Notes: generated by a model not told the origin, from the sequence alone. 64,000 nt of DNA from Clostridium sp. Marseille-P299 (GCF_900078195.1 NZ_FJVE01000007.1:682001-746000); one strand, 5' to 3'; counted from the stretch's first letter, positions 17,530-27,929 are shown. Numbers and translations: made by a program.

Positions 17530-18093
17530 ATGAGAGTAATCGCTGGAAAAGCAAGAAGAACATTGCTTAAAACGCCAGAAGGGTTTGATACTAGACCTAC
17601 AACAGATCGTACCAAGGAAACTCTGTTCAATATTTTGAATGGCTATTTGCCAGATTGCAACTTTTTGGATTTATTTAGCGGGAGTGGTGCCATTGGTATA
17701 GAAGCAATTAGTCGGGGGGCTAAATTAGCCGTATTTTCAGAGATTAATCGAATTGCCATAGAGTGTATTAAATCAAATCTTAAAGCAACGCATTTCGAAG
17801 AAAATGCAAAAGTATATCAGCAAGATGCCTTATCTGTGATTCGTTCTATGGAAAAAGAGGGACGAGCTTTTGATATTATATTTATGGATCCCCCATATAA
17901 TCAAGCCCTAGAGCAAGAAGTGCTAGAATATTTGGAACATTCAACTATTGTATCTCGTGATACGATTATAGTAGTTGAGGCTTCTTTAGATACTAGTTTT
18001 GATTATTTAGAAAATAGTCGATTTCAAGTTTATCGTGAAAAAGTATATAAGACAAATAAGCATGTATTTATTGAATTAAAAGAAGAAATATAA
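17530..18093 (+). CDS. rsmD: 16S rRNA (guanine966-N2)-methyltransferase RsmD
   Basis: A 187-residue Rossmann methyltransferase that methylates G966 of 16S rRNA. Visible motifs are MRVIAGKARRT at the start, the SAM site LDLFSGSGAIGIEA near residue 45 and the catalytic MDPPYN near residue 118. The neighbour coaD confirms the widespread rsmD-coaD pair. GAGGT lies upstream of the ATG. The last codons run into a 12-bp tandem array that repeats the stop region. Confidence 0.95.
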   Translation: MRVIAGKARRTLLKTPEGFDTRPTTDRTKETLFNILNGYLPDCNFLDLFSGSGAIGIEAISRGAKLAVFSEINRIAIECIKSNLKATHFEENAKVYQQDALSVIRSMEKEGRAFDIIFMDPPYNQALEQEVLEYLEHSTIVSRDTIIVVEASLDTSFDYLENSRFQVYREKVYKTNKHVFIELKEEI

Positions 18094-18134
18094 GAAAAAA
18101 TATAAGTAAAAATATAAGTAAAAATATAATTAAA
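18087..18134. repeat. 12-bp tandem repeat, 4 copies, starting inside rsmD
   Basis: AATATAAGAAAA-type units start at 18087, 18099, 18111 and 18123. The rsmD stop TAA (18091-18093) is within the first copy and recurs in each later one. Confidence 0.85.
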
Positions 18135-18229
18135 CACACATGCAATCATTTTAATAGAATAAATCATTTATGGAACAATATTTATTGAGATAAAATAATA
18201 GGTATGACTTAAATGAACATGGAGGTAAT

Positions 18230-18721
18230 ATGAAAATTGGGATATATCCAGGTAGTTTTGATCCAATTACCCTTGGTCATTTAGACGTAATAAGACGTTC
18301 GGCCAAACTAATGGATGAATTAATCATTGGTGTGTTGATAAATAGTACAAAAGTACCTTTATTTTCTGCCGAAGAAAGAGTAAAATTAATAGAAATGGTA
18401 GTTTCTGATATACCAAACGTAAGAGTAGAAGCATTTAAAGGTTTAACAGTAGATTTTGCAAAGCAAAGAAATGCTTCTGTTATCGTACGCGGTCTACGTG
18501 CTGTTTCTGATTTCGAATACGAATTACAAGTAGCACAGATCAATCATAAGTTATATCCTGCAATTGATACAATTTTCTTAACGACGAGCGACGCGTATTC
18601 TTATTTAAGCTCAAGTATCGTGAAAGAGATAGCTAGTTACAATGGTGATATCACACAATTGGTTCCAGAAGCAATTGTAGATTATGTATATGACAAATAT
18701 AAATTGAGGAGGAACGATTAA
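18230..18721 (+). CDS. coaD: Phosphopantetheine adenylyltransferase CoaD
   Basis: A 163-residue enzyme that joins ATP and 4'-phosphopantetheine to make dephospho-CoA. Motifs include [12 protein letters not shown] at the N-terminus, the [12 protein letters not shown] region near residue 88 and SSSIVKE near residue 127. The length is typical. GGAGG lies upstream of the ATG. The next gene starts one base after the stop, with its ribosome binding site inside coaD. Confidence 0.96.
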   Translation: MKIGIYPGSFDPITLGHLDVIRRSAKLMDELIIGVLINSTKVPLFSAEERVKLIEMVVSDIPNVRVEAFKGLTVDFAKQRNASVIVRGLRAVSDFEYELQVAQINHKLYPAIDTIFLTTSDAYSYLSSSIVKEIASYNGDITQLVPEAIVDYVYDKYKLRRND

Positions 18722-18722
18722 T

Positions 18723-19385
18723 ATGGGAGCTAATCGAATAGAACAGCTAATAGAAGATATCTATGAATTCGTAGAAAGTTGTAAGATGCAACCATTGTCG
18801 CAGACAAAGGTAATAGTTCCAAAGGATGAGTTATATGATTTGCTTGATGAATTAAGATTACGTACCCCTGATGAGATTAAACGTTATCAAAAGATAATCG
18901 CAAACAGGGATGCTATCATTGCAGATGCTGAAGAAAAAGCAGCATCAATTCAAGCAGAAGCAAAGGAAAAGGCAAAAACCCTTGTAAATGAAAATGAAAT
19001 TATGCAGCAAGCATACTATCAAGCGAATGAGATGGTAAGTAGTGCGAATGCACAAGCGGAAGCTATGCTTAGAAGTGCCAATGAAGATGCGAACCAAATT
19101 CGTGCTGGCGCGCTCGCTTATGCGAATGAAATTTTATCTGAAGTAGAACGTGTTTTAACTGGTGCTTATGATGAAACAAGAAGTAAGACAGAAGCTTTAG
19201 TTTCTACATTAAAGAACAATTTAGATATTGTAGTGAATAATAAAAAAGAGCTTACAGAATCTCTAAGTCCTTCTAATAATATGAACTCCATAGAACCAGA
19301 AGAGTTAGAAGAAGGACCAAGAGAGTATAATGAGGAAGAGTTTGACTTTGATGAGAATACTTTTCTAGAAGATATTGATGATTAA
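18723..19385 (+). CDS. Coiled-coil protein of the rsmD-coaD locus
   Basis: A 220-residue protein, mostly a long Ala/Glu/Lys-rich coiled coil (residues 45-180), with an acidic tail. It resembles the uncharacterised ATP-synthase-B-like or DivIVA-like proteins encoded after coaD in clostridia. There is no membrane helix or catalytic motif. It starts one base after coaD with AGGAGGA inside the coaD end, so translation is probably coupled. A role in cell-envelope or spore processes would be speculative. Confidence 0.75.
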   Translation: MGANRIEQLIEDIYEFVESCKMQPLSQTKVIVPKDELYDLLDELRLRTPDEIKRYQKIIANRDAIIADAEEKAASIQAEAKEKAKTLVNENEIMQQAYYQANEMVSSANAQAEAMLRSANEDANQIRAGALAYANEILSEVERVLTGAYDETRSKTEALVSTLKNNLDIVVNNKKELTESLSPSNNMNSIEPEELEEGPREYNEEEFDFDENTFLEDIDD

Positions 19386-19415
19386 AGCATTCTATTATTC
19401 AAAAACCCATACAAG

Positions 19416-20402
19416 TTAAATAAAAAACATTACATAAATACTACTAAGGATAAACGCAATAAAAGCACAGAGTATTTTTGTAATAAAATAGAATTTAATC
19501 GATAGTCCTGTTACCCCTATAACACTTTTGGTTTGTGCAAGACCTGATAAACCGCCAAAAGCTGTTATCGTTGTAATAAGGACTATTTTTAATCCCAAAT
19601 CTATGGCTAAATAACTAATATTATGAATACCAACGGTAATTTCTAATATTCCAGTTAAGATGGAAGCAGAAAATAAGGATAGAAAACCAAAAGACTCAAC
19701 AATGCTTGCAAGTACAGAAAATAGAATAATATATCCTCCGACTTTAGTGACTACCTCAAAACCACTTAAAATAGCTTCATCTACAATCTCTAGACACAAG
19801 GTATTGTTTTTAATTGTTGTATAGCTTTGTGGGCCATGTGTCTCCAGACAGGACTCTGTTGGACTTGTTATTTTATCTTTATAAAAGTGATAACATATTT
19901 TTGTGCTAATAATAGAGGAAGTATAAATTATAATACAAAGGAATGCGCCTATTTTTGGATAACCTATTTTAGTCATTGCAATGTATCCTAAAATAAACAT
20001 GGGACTTGCATTATTACACATACTGGCTAAGAATTGACCTTCTTTTAAAGAAATGCGTTTTGATTCCACCATATCTGCACTTGTTTTAGCACCTACAGGA
20101 AGCCCGGATAAAAAACCTATAAAAATTGGATAGCAACCTTCCTTTGTAACAGGTAATATGTGCTTTAAGAAGGGATAAAACAAGGCACCAATGGGTCTGG
20201 TAATTTGTAATCGTATGATAAGTCCAGAAATTATAATAAAGGGCAATAAATTAGGTAATACAGCTTCAAACCACAATAATAACCCCGATGTTGCCCCCGC
20301 TAATGTTTCAATGGGACGTACTAGCATTAAAACTAAAAATAATAAAAGAGCAATTTTTATTAATTTATTTTTAGAAATAAATGTTTTCATTGTCTTTGCC
20401 AT
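19416..20402 (-). CDS. ylbJ: Sporulation integral membrane protein YlbJ
   Basis: A 328-residue polytopic membrane protein with about eight helices and nucleoside-recognition/gate motifs (SGLPVGAKTSADMV). It matches YlbJ, needed for spore cortex or heat resistance in Bacillus subtilis. In Bacillus, ylbJ lies in the same neighbourhood as rsmD, coaD and ylbM. Here it is on the minus strand behind tmcAL, with a 73-bp gap, and converges with the coiled-coil gene. A GAAGG box precedes the start codon. Confidence 0.8.
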   Translation of the reverse strand: MAKTMKTFISKNKLIKIALLLFLVLMLVRPIETLAGATSGLLLWFEAVLPNLLPFIIISGLIIRLQITRPIGALFYPFLKHILPVTKEGCYPIFIGFLSGLPVGAKTSADMVESKRISLKEGQFLASMCNNASPMFILGYIAMTKIGYPKIGAFLCIIIYTSSIISTKICYHFYKDKITSPTESCLETHGPQSYTTIKNNTLCLEIVDEAILSGFEVVTKVGGYIILFSVLASIVESFGFLSLFSASILTGILEITVGIHNISYLAIDLGLKIVLITTITAFGGLSGLAQTKSVIGVTGLSIKFYFITKILCAFIAFILSSIYVMFFI

Positions 20403-20475
20403 ACAAAACCTTCACATAGTATTTGTATAATTTATGATGGATTGTCTAATCTATGCAAGAATTCATGATTTACTT

Positions 20476-21786
20476 TTACAATGATTTATTTCCTTGATAA
20501 ATTATAGGTCCTGCTTTGAATTCATTTGGCAATACAGTATTAAATTTGGAAAACACAATCTGGTTATACAAATGTGTTGCTTTTAAATCGGCTTGAAAGC
20601 ATTGCATTGCAATTGGAGATAATAATTTATCTGCATCTGCTACTTTTGTTATCACTGGGATAAGACCATTCTTTTTAATTTGTTTTAAATGTGTGCTAGC
20701 GGATGTTTGAAAGCCAAGCAATCTTGCATACGCACTATCAGGAGATAAAAGAAACGTACTCATGAGTTCCGTTTTAATTTGAAGGAGTATATGAAGTAAG
20801 GTTCGTGAAATCCTTGTGTAAGTGAATTGTTTTGTTTTTATTAGCTCAATTAAATCAGTAAATTTCGTGTGATAATTTATTTCATTTAAAATACGATTAG
20901 AAAGATCTTCATTTACGTCAAGATAGCTTTGTAAAGATTCACTGGTTTCTTGCGTCAATTGATAATAAAGTAGGGAAGTAAAATCATCCACTGTAATAGG
21001 AAACGTCTTATGATAGGAGTTTTCTAGACATTCCTTTGTAGTGCTTGGAACAAAGGTATCAATAGAAAGCATCTTTTTATCAATTTTAGTTGAAAGCGAA
21101 TCTTGATATTCCGTAAGAAAATCATTATTTTGTGCTAATGCCTCATAATAGTTTCTTAGTGCAGTAGCAGAACAAAAAGGATTATTAAGATTAGGATCAT
21201 GATAACCAGAACCATGCCTTAGAATCGTGACTGGTTCGATGGAGGAATTTAATTTTTTTAGAGCTTTTATATACTCAATCCCTAAAATATTATTTGGTTC
21301 ATCTAAAACCTGTTCAATCCTTTGATCCTTTCCTAAAAAATCAATGAGGGCTTGTTTTCTTGCAACTGGAAAGGATAGACCATTTTTAAGATATGTCTTT
21401 AAATATAATTTAAAATTATCAGGTTCCTCTAATAGTACGGACGCTATTTTATCTAGCAATGAGATATCACCGCATTCGCTACCAAAGCAAAGATAATCGA
21501 CTATCCCTAGACGATTTAATATGTTAACTGCACCATGTGCAAACAATTCTGCACTAGCAGTAGCATAATAAACAGGGAGCTCAAAAACCAAATCCACACC
21601 ATTTGAGAGAGCCATTTTTGTTCTTGCATATTTATCTATAATCGCTGGTGTACCACGTTGCACATAATTACCACTCATAATAACAATTACACAATCAGCA
21701 TTTGTTTCTTGTTTTACCTTGTTGATTTGATAAAGGTGGCCATTGTGAAACGGATTATATTCAACAATAATTGCAACTGTCTTCAT
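20476..21786 (-). CDS. tmcAL: tRNA(Met) cytidine acetate ligase TmcAL (YlbM)
   Basis: A 436-residue nucleotidyltransferase-fold protein. TmcAL activates acetate with ATP and acetylates the wobble cytidine (ac4C34) of elongator tRNA-Met. The N-terminus VEYNPFHNGH is the HxGH nucleotide-binding signature, and MSGNYVQRG follows. A family-typical SGYHD block lies near residue 190 and the helical C-terminal half is complete. It is the first gene of a minus-strand pair with ylbJ. The gene family assignment is firm. Confidence 0.92.
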   Translation of the reverse strand: MKTVAIIVEYNPFHNGHLYQINKVKQETNADCVIVIMSGNYVQRGTPAIIDKYARTKMALSNGVDLVFELPVYYATASAELFAHGAVNILNRLGIVDYLCFGSECGDISLLDKIASVLLEEPDNFKLYLKTYLKNGLSFPVARKQALIDFLGKDQRIEQVLDEPNNILGIEYIKALKKLNSSIEPVTILRHGSGYHDPNLNNPFCSATALRNYYEALAQNNDFLTEYQDSLSTKIDKKMLSIDTFVPSTTKECLENSYHKTFPITVDDFTSLLYYQLTQETSESLQSYLDVNEDLSNRILNEINYHTKFTDLIELIKTKQFTYTRISRTLLHILLQIKTELMSTFLLSPDSAYARLLGFQTSASTHLKQIKKNGLIPVITKVADADKLLSPIAMQCFQADLKATHLYNQIVFSKFNTVLPNEFKAGPIIYQGNKSL

Positions 21787-22006
21787 TTATCTAATTCCTT
21801 TCCTATTTATAATGTTATCCTATCATAAAAATATGAATTCAACAATCAGAGAATCATTTTTTGAAAAATTCGGTTATTATCTTCGAATTTTGAAATACTA
21901 ATAAAAGTTATATATAATAAAAATTTAACCCAAAGAAGAGCAATAGTAGTAAAATAGTACAAAAAAATGAGAAAAATACTGACTAGAATAGGGGAAATTG
22001 AAAGAA

Positions 22007-22020
22007 TGTAAGCGTTTACA
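22007..22020 (+). promoter_or_regulatory. Catabolite-responsive element (cre) upstream of the pta promoter
   Basis: TGTAAGCGTTTACA is a perfect palindrome matching the cre consensus. Its centre lies about 52 bp before the predicted transcription start. In Bacillus subtilis CcpA activates ackA and pta from cre sites near -56. Activation rather than repression is therefore inferred. Confidence 0.8.
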
Positions 22021-22030
22021 AATTTGCCTC

Positions 22031-22059
22031 TTGTATACTTCATTTGATAGTATTATAAT
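22031..22059 (+). promoter_or_regulatory. Promoter of pta-ackA
   Basis: TTGTAT (22031-22036) and TATAAT (22054-22059) are separated by 17 bp. The 21787-22006 part of this 390-bp gap shows no other clear feature. Confidence 0.7.
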
Positions 22060-22132
22060 AAATAGCAGTATGTTTTGACCTGCTTTAAATTAATTGATGT
22101 AGGGAATTCACCTTATATGTAAATTAATGTAA

Positions 22133-23176
<1,044 letters not shown>

Positions 23177-23255
23177 TTGCTAAAGTAATTGTAACCAGTT
23201 GCTTTGTGAATTATAAAGTAAACATAGATGAAGTGAAGAAAAAAGGAGATTAACA

Positions 23256-24443
23256 ATGAAAGTTTTAGTTATTAACTGTGGAAGTTCCTCATTAAAATAC
23301 CAGTTAATTGATTCCGAAACAGAAAAAGCATTAGCTGTTGGTTTATGTGAAAGAATTGGTATTGATGGTCGTTTAAATCATACACCAGCTGGTGGAGAAA
23401 AAGTTGTATTAGATGATGCATTACCAAATCATGAAGTAGCAATCAAAAACGTAATCGCTGCTCTTACAAATGAGACATATGGTGTTATTAAGTCTCTTGA
23501 TGAAATCGGTGCAGTTGGTCACAGAGTTGTTCATGGTGGAGAAAAATTCGCTCATTCAGTAGTTATTAACGATGAAGTTTTAAAAGCAATTGAAGAGTGT
23601 AATGATTTAGCACCACTTCATAATCCAGCAAACTTAGTAGGAATCAATGCTTGTAAATCCATCATGCCAAATGTTCCTATGGTAGCTGTTTTTGATACTG
23701 CATTCCATCAAACAATGCCAAAAGAAGCTTACCTTTACGGTATTCCATTTGAATACTATGACAAATATAAGGTAAGAAGATATGGTTTCCACGGAACAAG
23801 CCATAGCTATGTATCTGGTCGTACAATTGAAATAGCAGGACTTGATAAAAATAATTCTAAAGTGATCGTTTGCCACTTAGGTAATGGTGCTAGTATCTCT
23901 GCAGTAAAGAACGGTGAATCTGTAGATACAAGTATGGGTCTTACTCCACTTGAAGGTCTTATCATGGGTACAAGAAGTGGTGATATCGATCCAGCGATCA
24001 TTGATTTCATTGCTAAGAAAGAAAACAAATCTCTTGATGATATCATGGAAATCTTAAATAAGAAATCCGGTGTATTAGGTATGTCTGGTGTATCTTCTGA
24101 CTTTAGAGATCTTGAAGCTGCAGCAAACGAAGGAAATGAACATGCAAAAGAAGCTCTTAGCGTATTTGCATATCGTGTAGCTAAATATGTTGGATCTTAT
24201 ATTGCAGCTATGAACGGTGTAGATGCAATTGCATTTACTGCAGGTCTTGGTGAAAATGATAAGAACATTAGAGCAGCTGTATGTGCTCAATTAGGATATA
24301 TGGGCGTTACATTAGATGAAGAAAAGAACTCTACAAGAGGTAAAGAAATCATCATTTCTGGCGAAGATAGCAAAGTAAAAGTATTAGTAGTTCCTACTAA
24401 CGAAGAACTTGCTATTTGTAGAGAAACAGTTGAATTATTATAG
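23256..24443 (+). CDS. ackA: Acetate kinase
   Basis: A 395-residue sugar-kinase-fold enzyme that makes ATP and acetate from acetyl phosphate. Signatures are VLVINCGSSSLKYQ at the start, the HRVVHGG block, the DTAFHQTMP block and the GFHGTSH plus LGNGAS segments. The length is standard. AAAGGAG precedes the ATG. Together with pta it forms the acetate branch and is probably transcribed from the pta promoter. Confidence 0.96.
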   Translation: MKVLVINCGSSSLKYQLIDSETEKALAVGLCERIGIDGRLNHTPAGGEKVVLDDALPNHEVAIKNVIAALTNETYGVIKSLDEIGAVGHRVVHGGEKFAHSVVINDEVLKAIEECNDLAPLHNPANLVGINACKSIMPNVPMVAVFDTAFHQTMPKEAYLYGIPFEYYDKYKVRRYGFHGTSHSYVSGRTIEIAGLDKNNSKVIVCHLGNGASISAVKNGESVDTSMGLTPLEGLIMGTRSGDIDPAIIDFIAKKENKSLDDIMEILNKKSGVLGMSGVSSDFRDLEAAANEGNEHAKEALSVFAYRVAKYVGSYIAAMNGVDAIAFTAGLGENDKNIRAAVCAQLGYMGVTLDEEKNSTRGKEIIISGEDSKVKVLVVPTNEELAICRETVELL

Positions 24444-24484
24444 GATATTTTAGAAAAAATCCCTATTACAATAGTAAATAATCG

Positions 24485-24513
24485 TTGACAAACGAAGTAT
24501 CAATGAGTATAAT
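24485..24513 (+). promoter_or_regulatory. Full-consensus promoter for yceD-rpmF
   Basis: TTGACA (24485-24490) and TATAAT (24508-24513) are separated by 17 bp. Both boxes are perfect matches, as expected for a ribosomal-protein operon. Confidence 0.85.
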
Positions 24514-24523
24514 ACAAACAGTG

Positions 24524-24559
24524 TGAATTTCTAGGCACATTTATGTGTCATGTAATTCA
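24524..24559 (+). promoter_or_regulatory. Two-tier hairpin in the yceD-rpmF leader
   Basis: TGAATT (24524-24529) pairs with AATTCA (24554-24559). Inside it GGCACA (24534-24539) pairs with TGTGTC (24544-24549). It lies at the start of a leader of about 95 bases. Whether it regulates anything is unknown. Confidence 0.45.
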
Positions 24560-24614
24560 TTGCGCGAAAGTCCTTGATATGGATAGTTTGTAGTTTATAA
24601 TACAGGAGTCAAAA

Positions 24615-25142
24615 ATGCTAGTTCAATTGTCTGAAATCATGAATATAAATGACGGTGTACGTAAGATGACAGTTCCTATAGAGTTCGATACATTCGAATT
24701 AAATGGTAACACATATAAGGTACACGAAAAAGATTCTGTCCAATTAACGATAAAGAATCTTGGCAATCGAAAAGTTTTGATTGACGCTAAGACAAACTTA
24801 TCTTTGTATGTTCCTTGTGACAGATGCTTAAAGCCAGTTCTCATTCCTTTTGATATCGATACATCAAAAGAGATTGACTTTAATCTAACCACAGAACAAC
24901 GTACCGAGGATTTGGATGAAACAACTTTTATTACCGGATACGAGTTAGATGTAGATAGGCTTATTTGCGAAGAAGTCTTGATTGGTTTCCCAATGAAGGT
25001 TCTGTGTAAAGATGACTGTAAGGGATTCTGCAAGGTCTGTGGCGCTAATCTAAATGACGGAGAGTGCGGATGTGACCGCACAGAACTAGACCCAAGAATG
25101 TCTGTTATCCGAGATATTTTTAACAACTTTAAGGAGGTGTAA
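24615..25142 (+). CDS. YceD/DUF177 family protein
   Basis: A 175-residue YceD-type protein, widely encoded directly before rpmF. Residues 1-110 form a beta-rich region with CDRCLKP. The C-terminal part has a C-x-x-x-C and C-x-x-C set (CKDDCKGFCKVCG) that looks like a zinc site. The family has been linked to 23S rRNA or ribosome assembly in some bacteria and plants. GGAG lies 7 bases before the ATG. The rpmF gene begins 3 bases after its stop. Confidence 0.9.
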   Translation: MLVQLSEIMNINDGVRKMTVPIEFDTFELNGNTYKVHEKDSVQLTIKNLGNRKVLIDAKTNLSLYVPCDRCLKPVLIPFDIDTSKEIDFNLTTEQRTEDLDETTFITGYELDVDRLICEEVLIGFPMKVLCKDDCKGFCKVCGANLNDGECGCDRTELDPRMSVIRDIFNNFKEV

Positions 25143-25145
25143 TCA

Positions 25146-25331
25146 ATGGGAGCTATTTGTCCAAAGAATAAACATTCCAAAGCAAGAAGAGACAGTCGTA
25201 GAGCAAACTGGAAAATGACTGCTCCAAACTTAGTGAAATGCAGCAAATGTGGTGAACTTATGATGCCACATAGAGTATGTAAGGCTTGTGGATCTTACAA
25301 CAAGAAAGAAATCATTTCTACTGCTGAATAA
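25146..25331 (+). CDS. rpmF: Ribosomal protein bL32
   Basis: A 61-residue zinc-ribbon bL32 of the large subunit. Four cysteines in two pairs (KCSKCGE and CKACGSY) mark the zinc-binding C+ form. The Lys/Arg-rich N-terminal half binds rRNA. AAGGAGGTG overlaps the end of yceD. A strong terminator follows, so yceD-rpmF is a closed two-gene operon. Confidence 0.97.
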   Translation: MGAICPKNKHSKARRDSRRANWKMTAPNLVKCSKCGELMMPHRVCKACGSYNKKEIISTAE

Positions 25332-25362
25332 TTCAAGCACTTGGAAGATTAAATATGCAAGT

Positions 25363-25390
25363 AAAGAGCTGTTAATACAGCTCTTTTTTG
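25363..25390 (+). terminator. Intrinsic terminator of the yceD-rpmF operon
   Basis: AAAGAGCTGT (25363-25372) and ACAGCTCTTT (25377-25386) form a perfect 10-bp stem with a 4-base loop, then T residues. Confidence 0.92.
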
Positions 25391-25481
25391 TGTTTTGAAA
25401 TATTGTAATTATAAAAGCTTGGTTGCACTTTTAATAGTAGTATGATATGCTTTTTGTAAGAGATTGGAATAAAATAACATT

Positions 25482-26678
25482 TTATTTTGAAAAAATTAAA
25501 GAAAGCATAACTTTAGCATAATTATTTAAAAGATTCGATGCGTCTGATAAACACGTATATTCAAACCAGTATATTTTGTCTTTATGTTCGAATTGAAACT
25601 CTGGTTTAAAAATGTTTTCAGTTTGAGGTAAAAATATACCTTCCTTTTTTATATAACAAGTTTCTTTGGTGGCTTTTTTTCGATAATCTTTTTCTACATA
25701 TTCGGCAACGCTTTTATGGATCGCGGTATCTTCCATAGGAAGATAATAGTAGTCTTTATAGTTTGCAAAGAAATGTTTTAATACTCCTTCATAAAACGGA
25801 AGAAACATTGTGCCGTTCTTATCTTTTATACTGCAGGTTATTACATAATCAAAACTTTCAGAATTCATTGAAGGTATAAAAGTATCCAATGTTTTTTTAA
25901 AATTTAAGTTCTTTGGGATAGCTGTCTTAAGTTCAAAAAAAATAGAGAGTCCATACTTTGTATATTCATAATTAAGATTCGTTATTTGACCTTGAAAAAA
26001 ATCACGATAAGCAAGCATTGATGAAATACATAACAATCCCTGCAAATCTTCTGCGTTGTGTAAAAGCAGTACATAAAGCAATGCGTCGGAAGAGGAAGTA
26101 CCTAAACTAGGTAGACCAGATTCATTTTGCACGGCATAAATTTTTTCGCTTGAAGAGTTTAAGGTTTCATAGCGTTTTATGCCAACATATCTGCCATAAA
26201 CACTAATTAAATCTCCGCCAGTAAAGGTATCTTCTCTTTTAATACCAAGATACTCTTCAACACTACGTTGTTTCAGACTTTCCAAAGGAAGAAACTTTTT
26301 CATTGGATGAAGTTCTTTATAGATATCGATGCTTTTTATATGCTCAAAGTTATATCGTAATTGGTAACGTTTGCATTTTGCAGTTAAATAAGGAATGTCA
26401 AAACCAGATCCATTATAGTGTATGAGAACTTTATAATTTTCTAAAAAAGTAAAAAACTGAATTAGAAGTTCTTTTTCGTCTTCAATGCTATCAGCAAACC
26501 ATTGGAGTAAATAAGGTTCTCCTTTTTTATAATGAACACAACCAATTAAATAGAGGTATGACATCTTAGATGATAATCCCGTGGTTTCTATATCAAAAAA
26601 AAGTATATCATCAAGAGAATATTGAAGTTCAAAAGGGTATCCTATTACCGAATTTAATTTTTTTTCGTGTATTTGCAT
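25482..26678 (-). CDS. YprB-type ribonuclease H-like exonuclease domain protein
   Basis: A 398-residue protein. Residues 20-180 form a DnaQ/RNase H-like exonuclease domain (YprB, RNase_H_2) with the DIETTG motif, HYNGSGFDIPY and a further SDALLY segment. The C-terminal 200 residues are family-specific. The substrate is unknown, and a nuclease role is inferred from the acidic residues. The start at 26678 is chosen because GGAGG lies five bases upstream. The ATG at 26690 overlaps that box. Confidence 0.8.
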   Translation of the reverse strand: MQIHEKKLNSVIGYPFELQYSLDDILFFDIETTGLSSKMSYLYLIGCVHYKKGEPYLLQWFADSIEDEKELLIQFFTFLENYKVLIHYNGSGFDIPYLTAKCKRYQLRYNFEHIKSIDIYKELHPMKKFLPLESLKQRSVEEYLGIKREDTFTGGDLISVYGRYVGIKRYETLNSSSEKIYAVQNESGLPSLGTSSSDALLYVLLLHNAEDLQGLLCISSMLAYRDFFQGQITNLNYEYTKYGLSIFFELKTAIPKNLNFKKTLDTFIPSMNSESFDYVITCSIKDKNGTMFLPFYEGVLKHFFANYKDYYYLPMEDTAIHKSVAEYVEKDYRKKATKETCYIKKEGIFLPQTENIFKPEFQFEHKDKIYWFEYTCLSDASNLLNNYAKVMLSLIFSK

Positions 26679-26881
26679 AAGTACCTCCATTTTGTTACAA
26701 GTATCGCAAGCGTACGTCTATTAGTATATTATCATAAATGATTCTAAAACTTCAATGAATTGTTTTAAAACCAACGAAAGAACAATAAAAAAGAATGTAA
26801 TGATTTTTTAATTTGATTATAATGTAAAGATTGCTTAATTGTGATAATATGTGTAATAAATATAGGTGGTGATTACAAAAG

Positions 26882-27841
26882 ATGGGAAAAACAATATTAG
26901 GATTAGAAGTTTTTGATATCTTCTATAATTTTTTTATTTACAGTTTTTTTGGATGGATTTATGAAAGTTTATATGTTTCATTTTGCAAAAAAACTTGGAT
27001 TAATCGTGGTTTCTTAAATGGGCCAGTCATTCCAATCTATGGCTTTGGCGCAACTTTCTTTTATATTATATTTTTTAATACCCATACAGTAACTTTGACA
27101 CAATCGGTAACGCCAAGGAATGTTGTATTATTGTATTTTATAGGTATGATTTCTGCAACGGTACTTGAATTTGTCACTTCTTGGGTTATGGAAAAATTAT
27201 TCCATGCAAAATGGTGGGATTATAGTGATAGGAAGTTTAATATTCAGGGGAGAATAAGCTTAATCCCTTCTTTATTTTGGGGTTTTTTATCCGTTGTTAT
27301 GGCTTACTTAATTCAACCGGCGGTAACGAAATTTACAGATAAGATTCCAAGAAATGTTGGGGATATAGTTTTATTCGCATTGATGATAGTTTTTTTAAGT
27401 GACCTTACCGTTACAGTTATAGCAACATTACAGTTAAATCACAAGCTACAGGTTATGGAGAAATTACGTGAAGAATTGTATGAATATGCAATGGGACTAA
27501 AATGGTATGAAAAGCGTGAAGAGATTAAAGGAAAGATAAGTAATCCGCATGTTCGTGAATTTTTGAATGAATTTCGTGAATCCTTAGATAAGAGTTATGA
27601 ACGATTCCAAGAAAAGCAAAAACAGTTATCTTTACAAATGTCAGAGAAAAAACAGCTTTTTGTTGAAGTAGAAGACAAGATCAAAGAATTTAAGACTGCT
27701 TATAAAAAGCAAACCAATAATAAATTACAAAGAAATATTTATAAACGTTTATTTAAAGCTTTCCCTAATATGAAAGTGAGCCATCATGAAGGCGCATTTG
27801 CTGACTTAAAGGAGAGATTAAAAGATAGAAAGAATAAGTAA
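26882..27841 (+). CDS. PF06541-type membrane protein (putative ABC transporter permease CmpB family)
   Basis: A 319-residue protein with five or so membrane helices in residues 10-185, including the family pattern FFGWIYES...GFLNGPVIPIYGFGA, then a long charged coiled coil from about 190 to 290. The family is named as an ABC-transporter type IV protein but its function is not established. AGGTGG lies before the ATG. The cardiolipin synthase gene follows within 90 bp. The stop lies inside a 14-bp duplication. Confidence 0.75.
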   Translation: MGKTILGLEVFDIFYNFFIYSFFGWIYESLYVSFCKKTWINRGFLNGPVIPIYGFGATFFYIIFFNTHTVTLTQSVTPRNVVLLYFIGMISATVLEFVTSWVMEKLFHAKWWDYSDRKFNIQGRISLIPSLFWGFLSVVMAYLIQPAVTKFTDKIPRNVGDIVLFALMIVFLSDLTVTVIATLQLNHKLQVMEKLREELYEYAMGLKWYEKREEIKGKISNPHVREFLNEFRESLDKSYERFQEKQKQLSLQMSEKKQLFVEVEDKIKEFKTAYKKQTNNKLQRNIYKRLFKAFPNMKVSHHEGAFADLKERLKDRKNK

Positions 27842-27856
27842 TAAAGAATAAGTAAC
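27829..27856. repeat. 14-bp tandem duplication across the stop codon
   Basis: AAAGAATAAGTAAT (27829-27842) is followed by AAAGAATAAGTAAC (27843-27856). The gene's TAA stop lies in the first copy. Confidence 0.75.
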
Positions 27857-27929
27857 AAAGAAATATATTATAGGGTTAACAATTAATAAGGAGAGTTACT
27901 AAGAATTTATAGGATGGGAGTCGTAAAAA

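Noticed and set aside
24623..25246. A 207-codon minus-strand frame opposite yceD-rpmF
   Set aside because: It is the shadow of two conserved genes with strong signals on the other strand and matches no known family.
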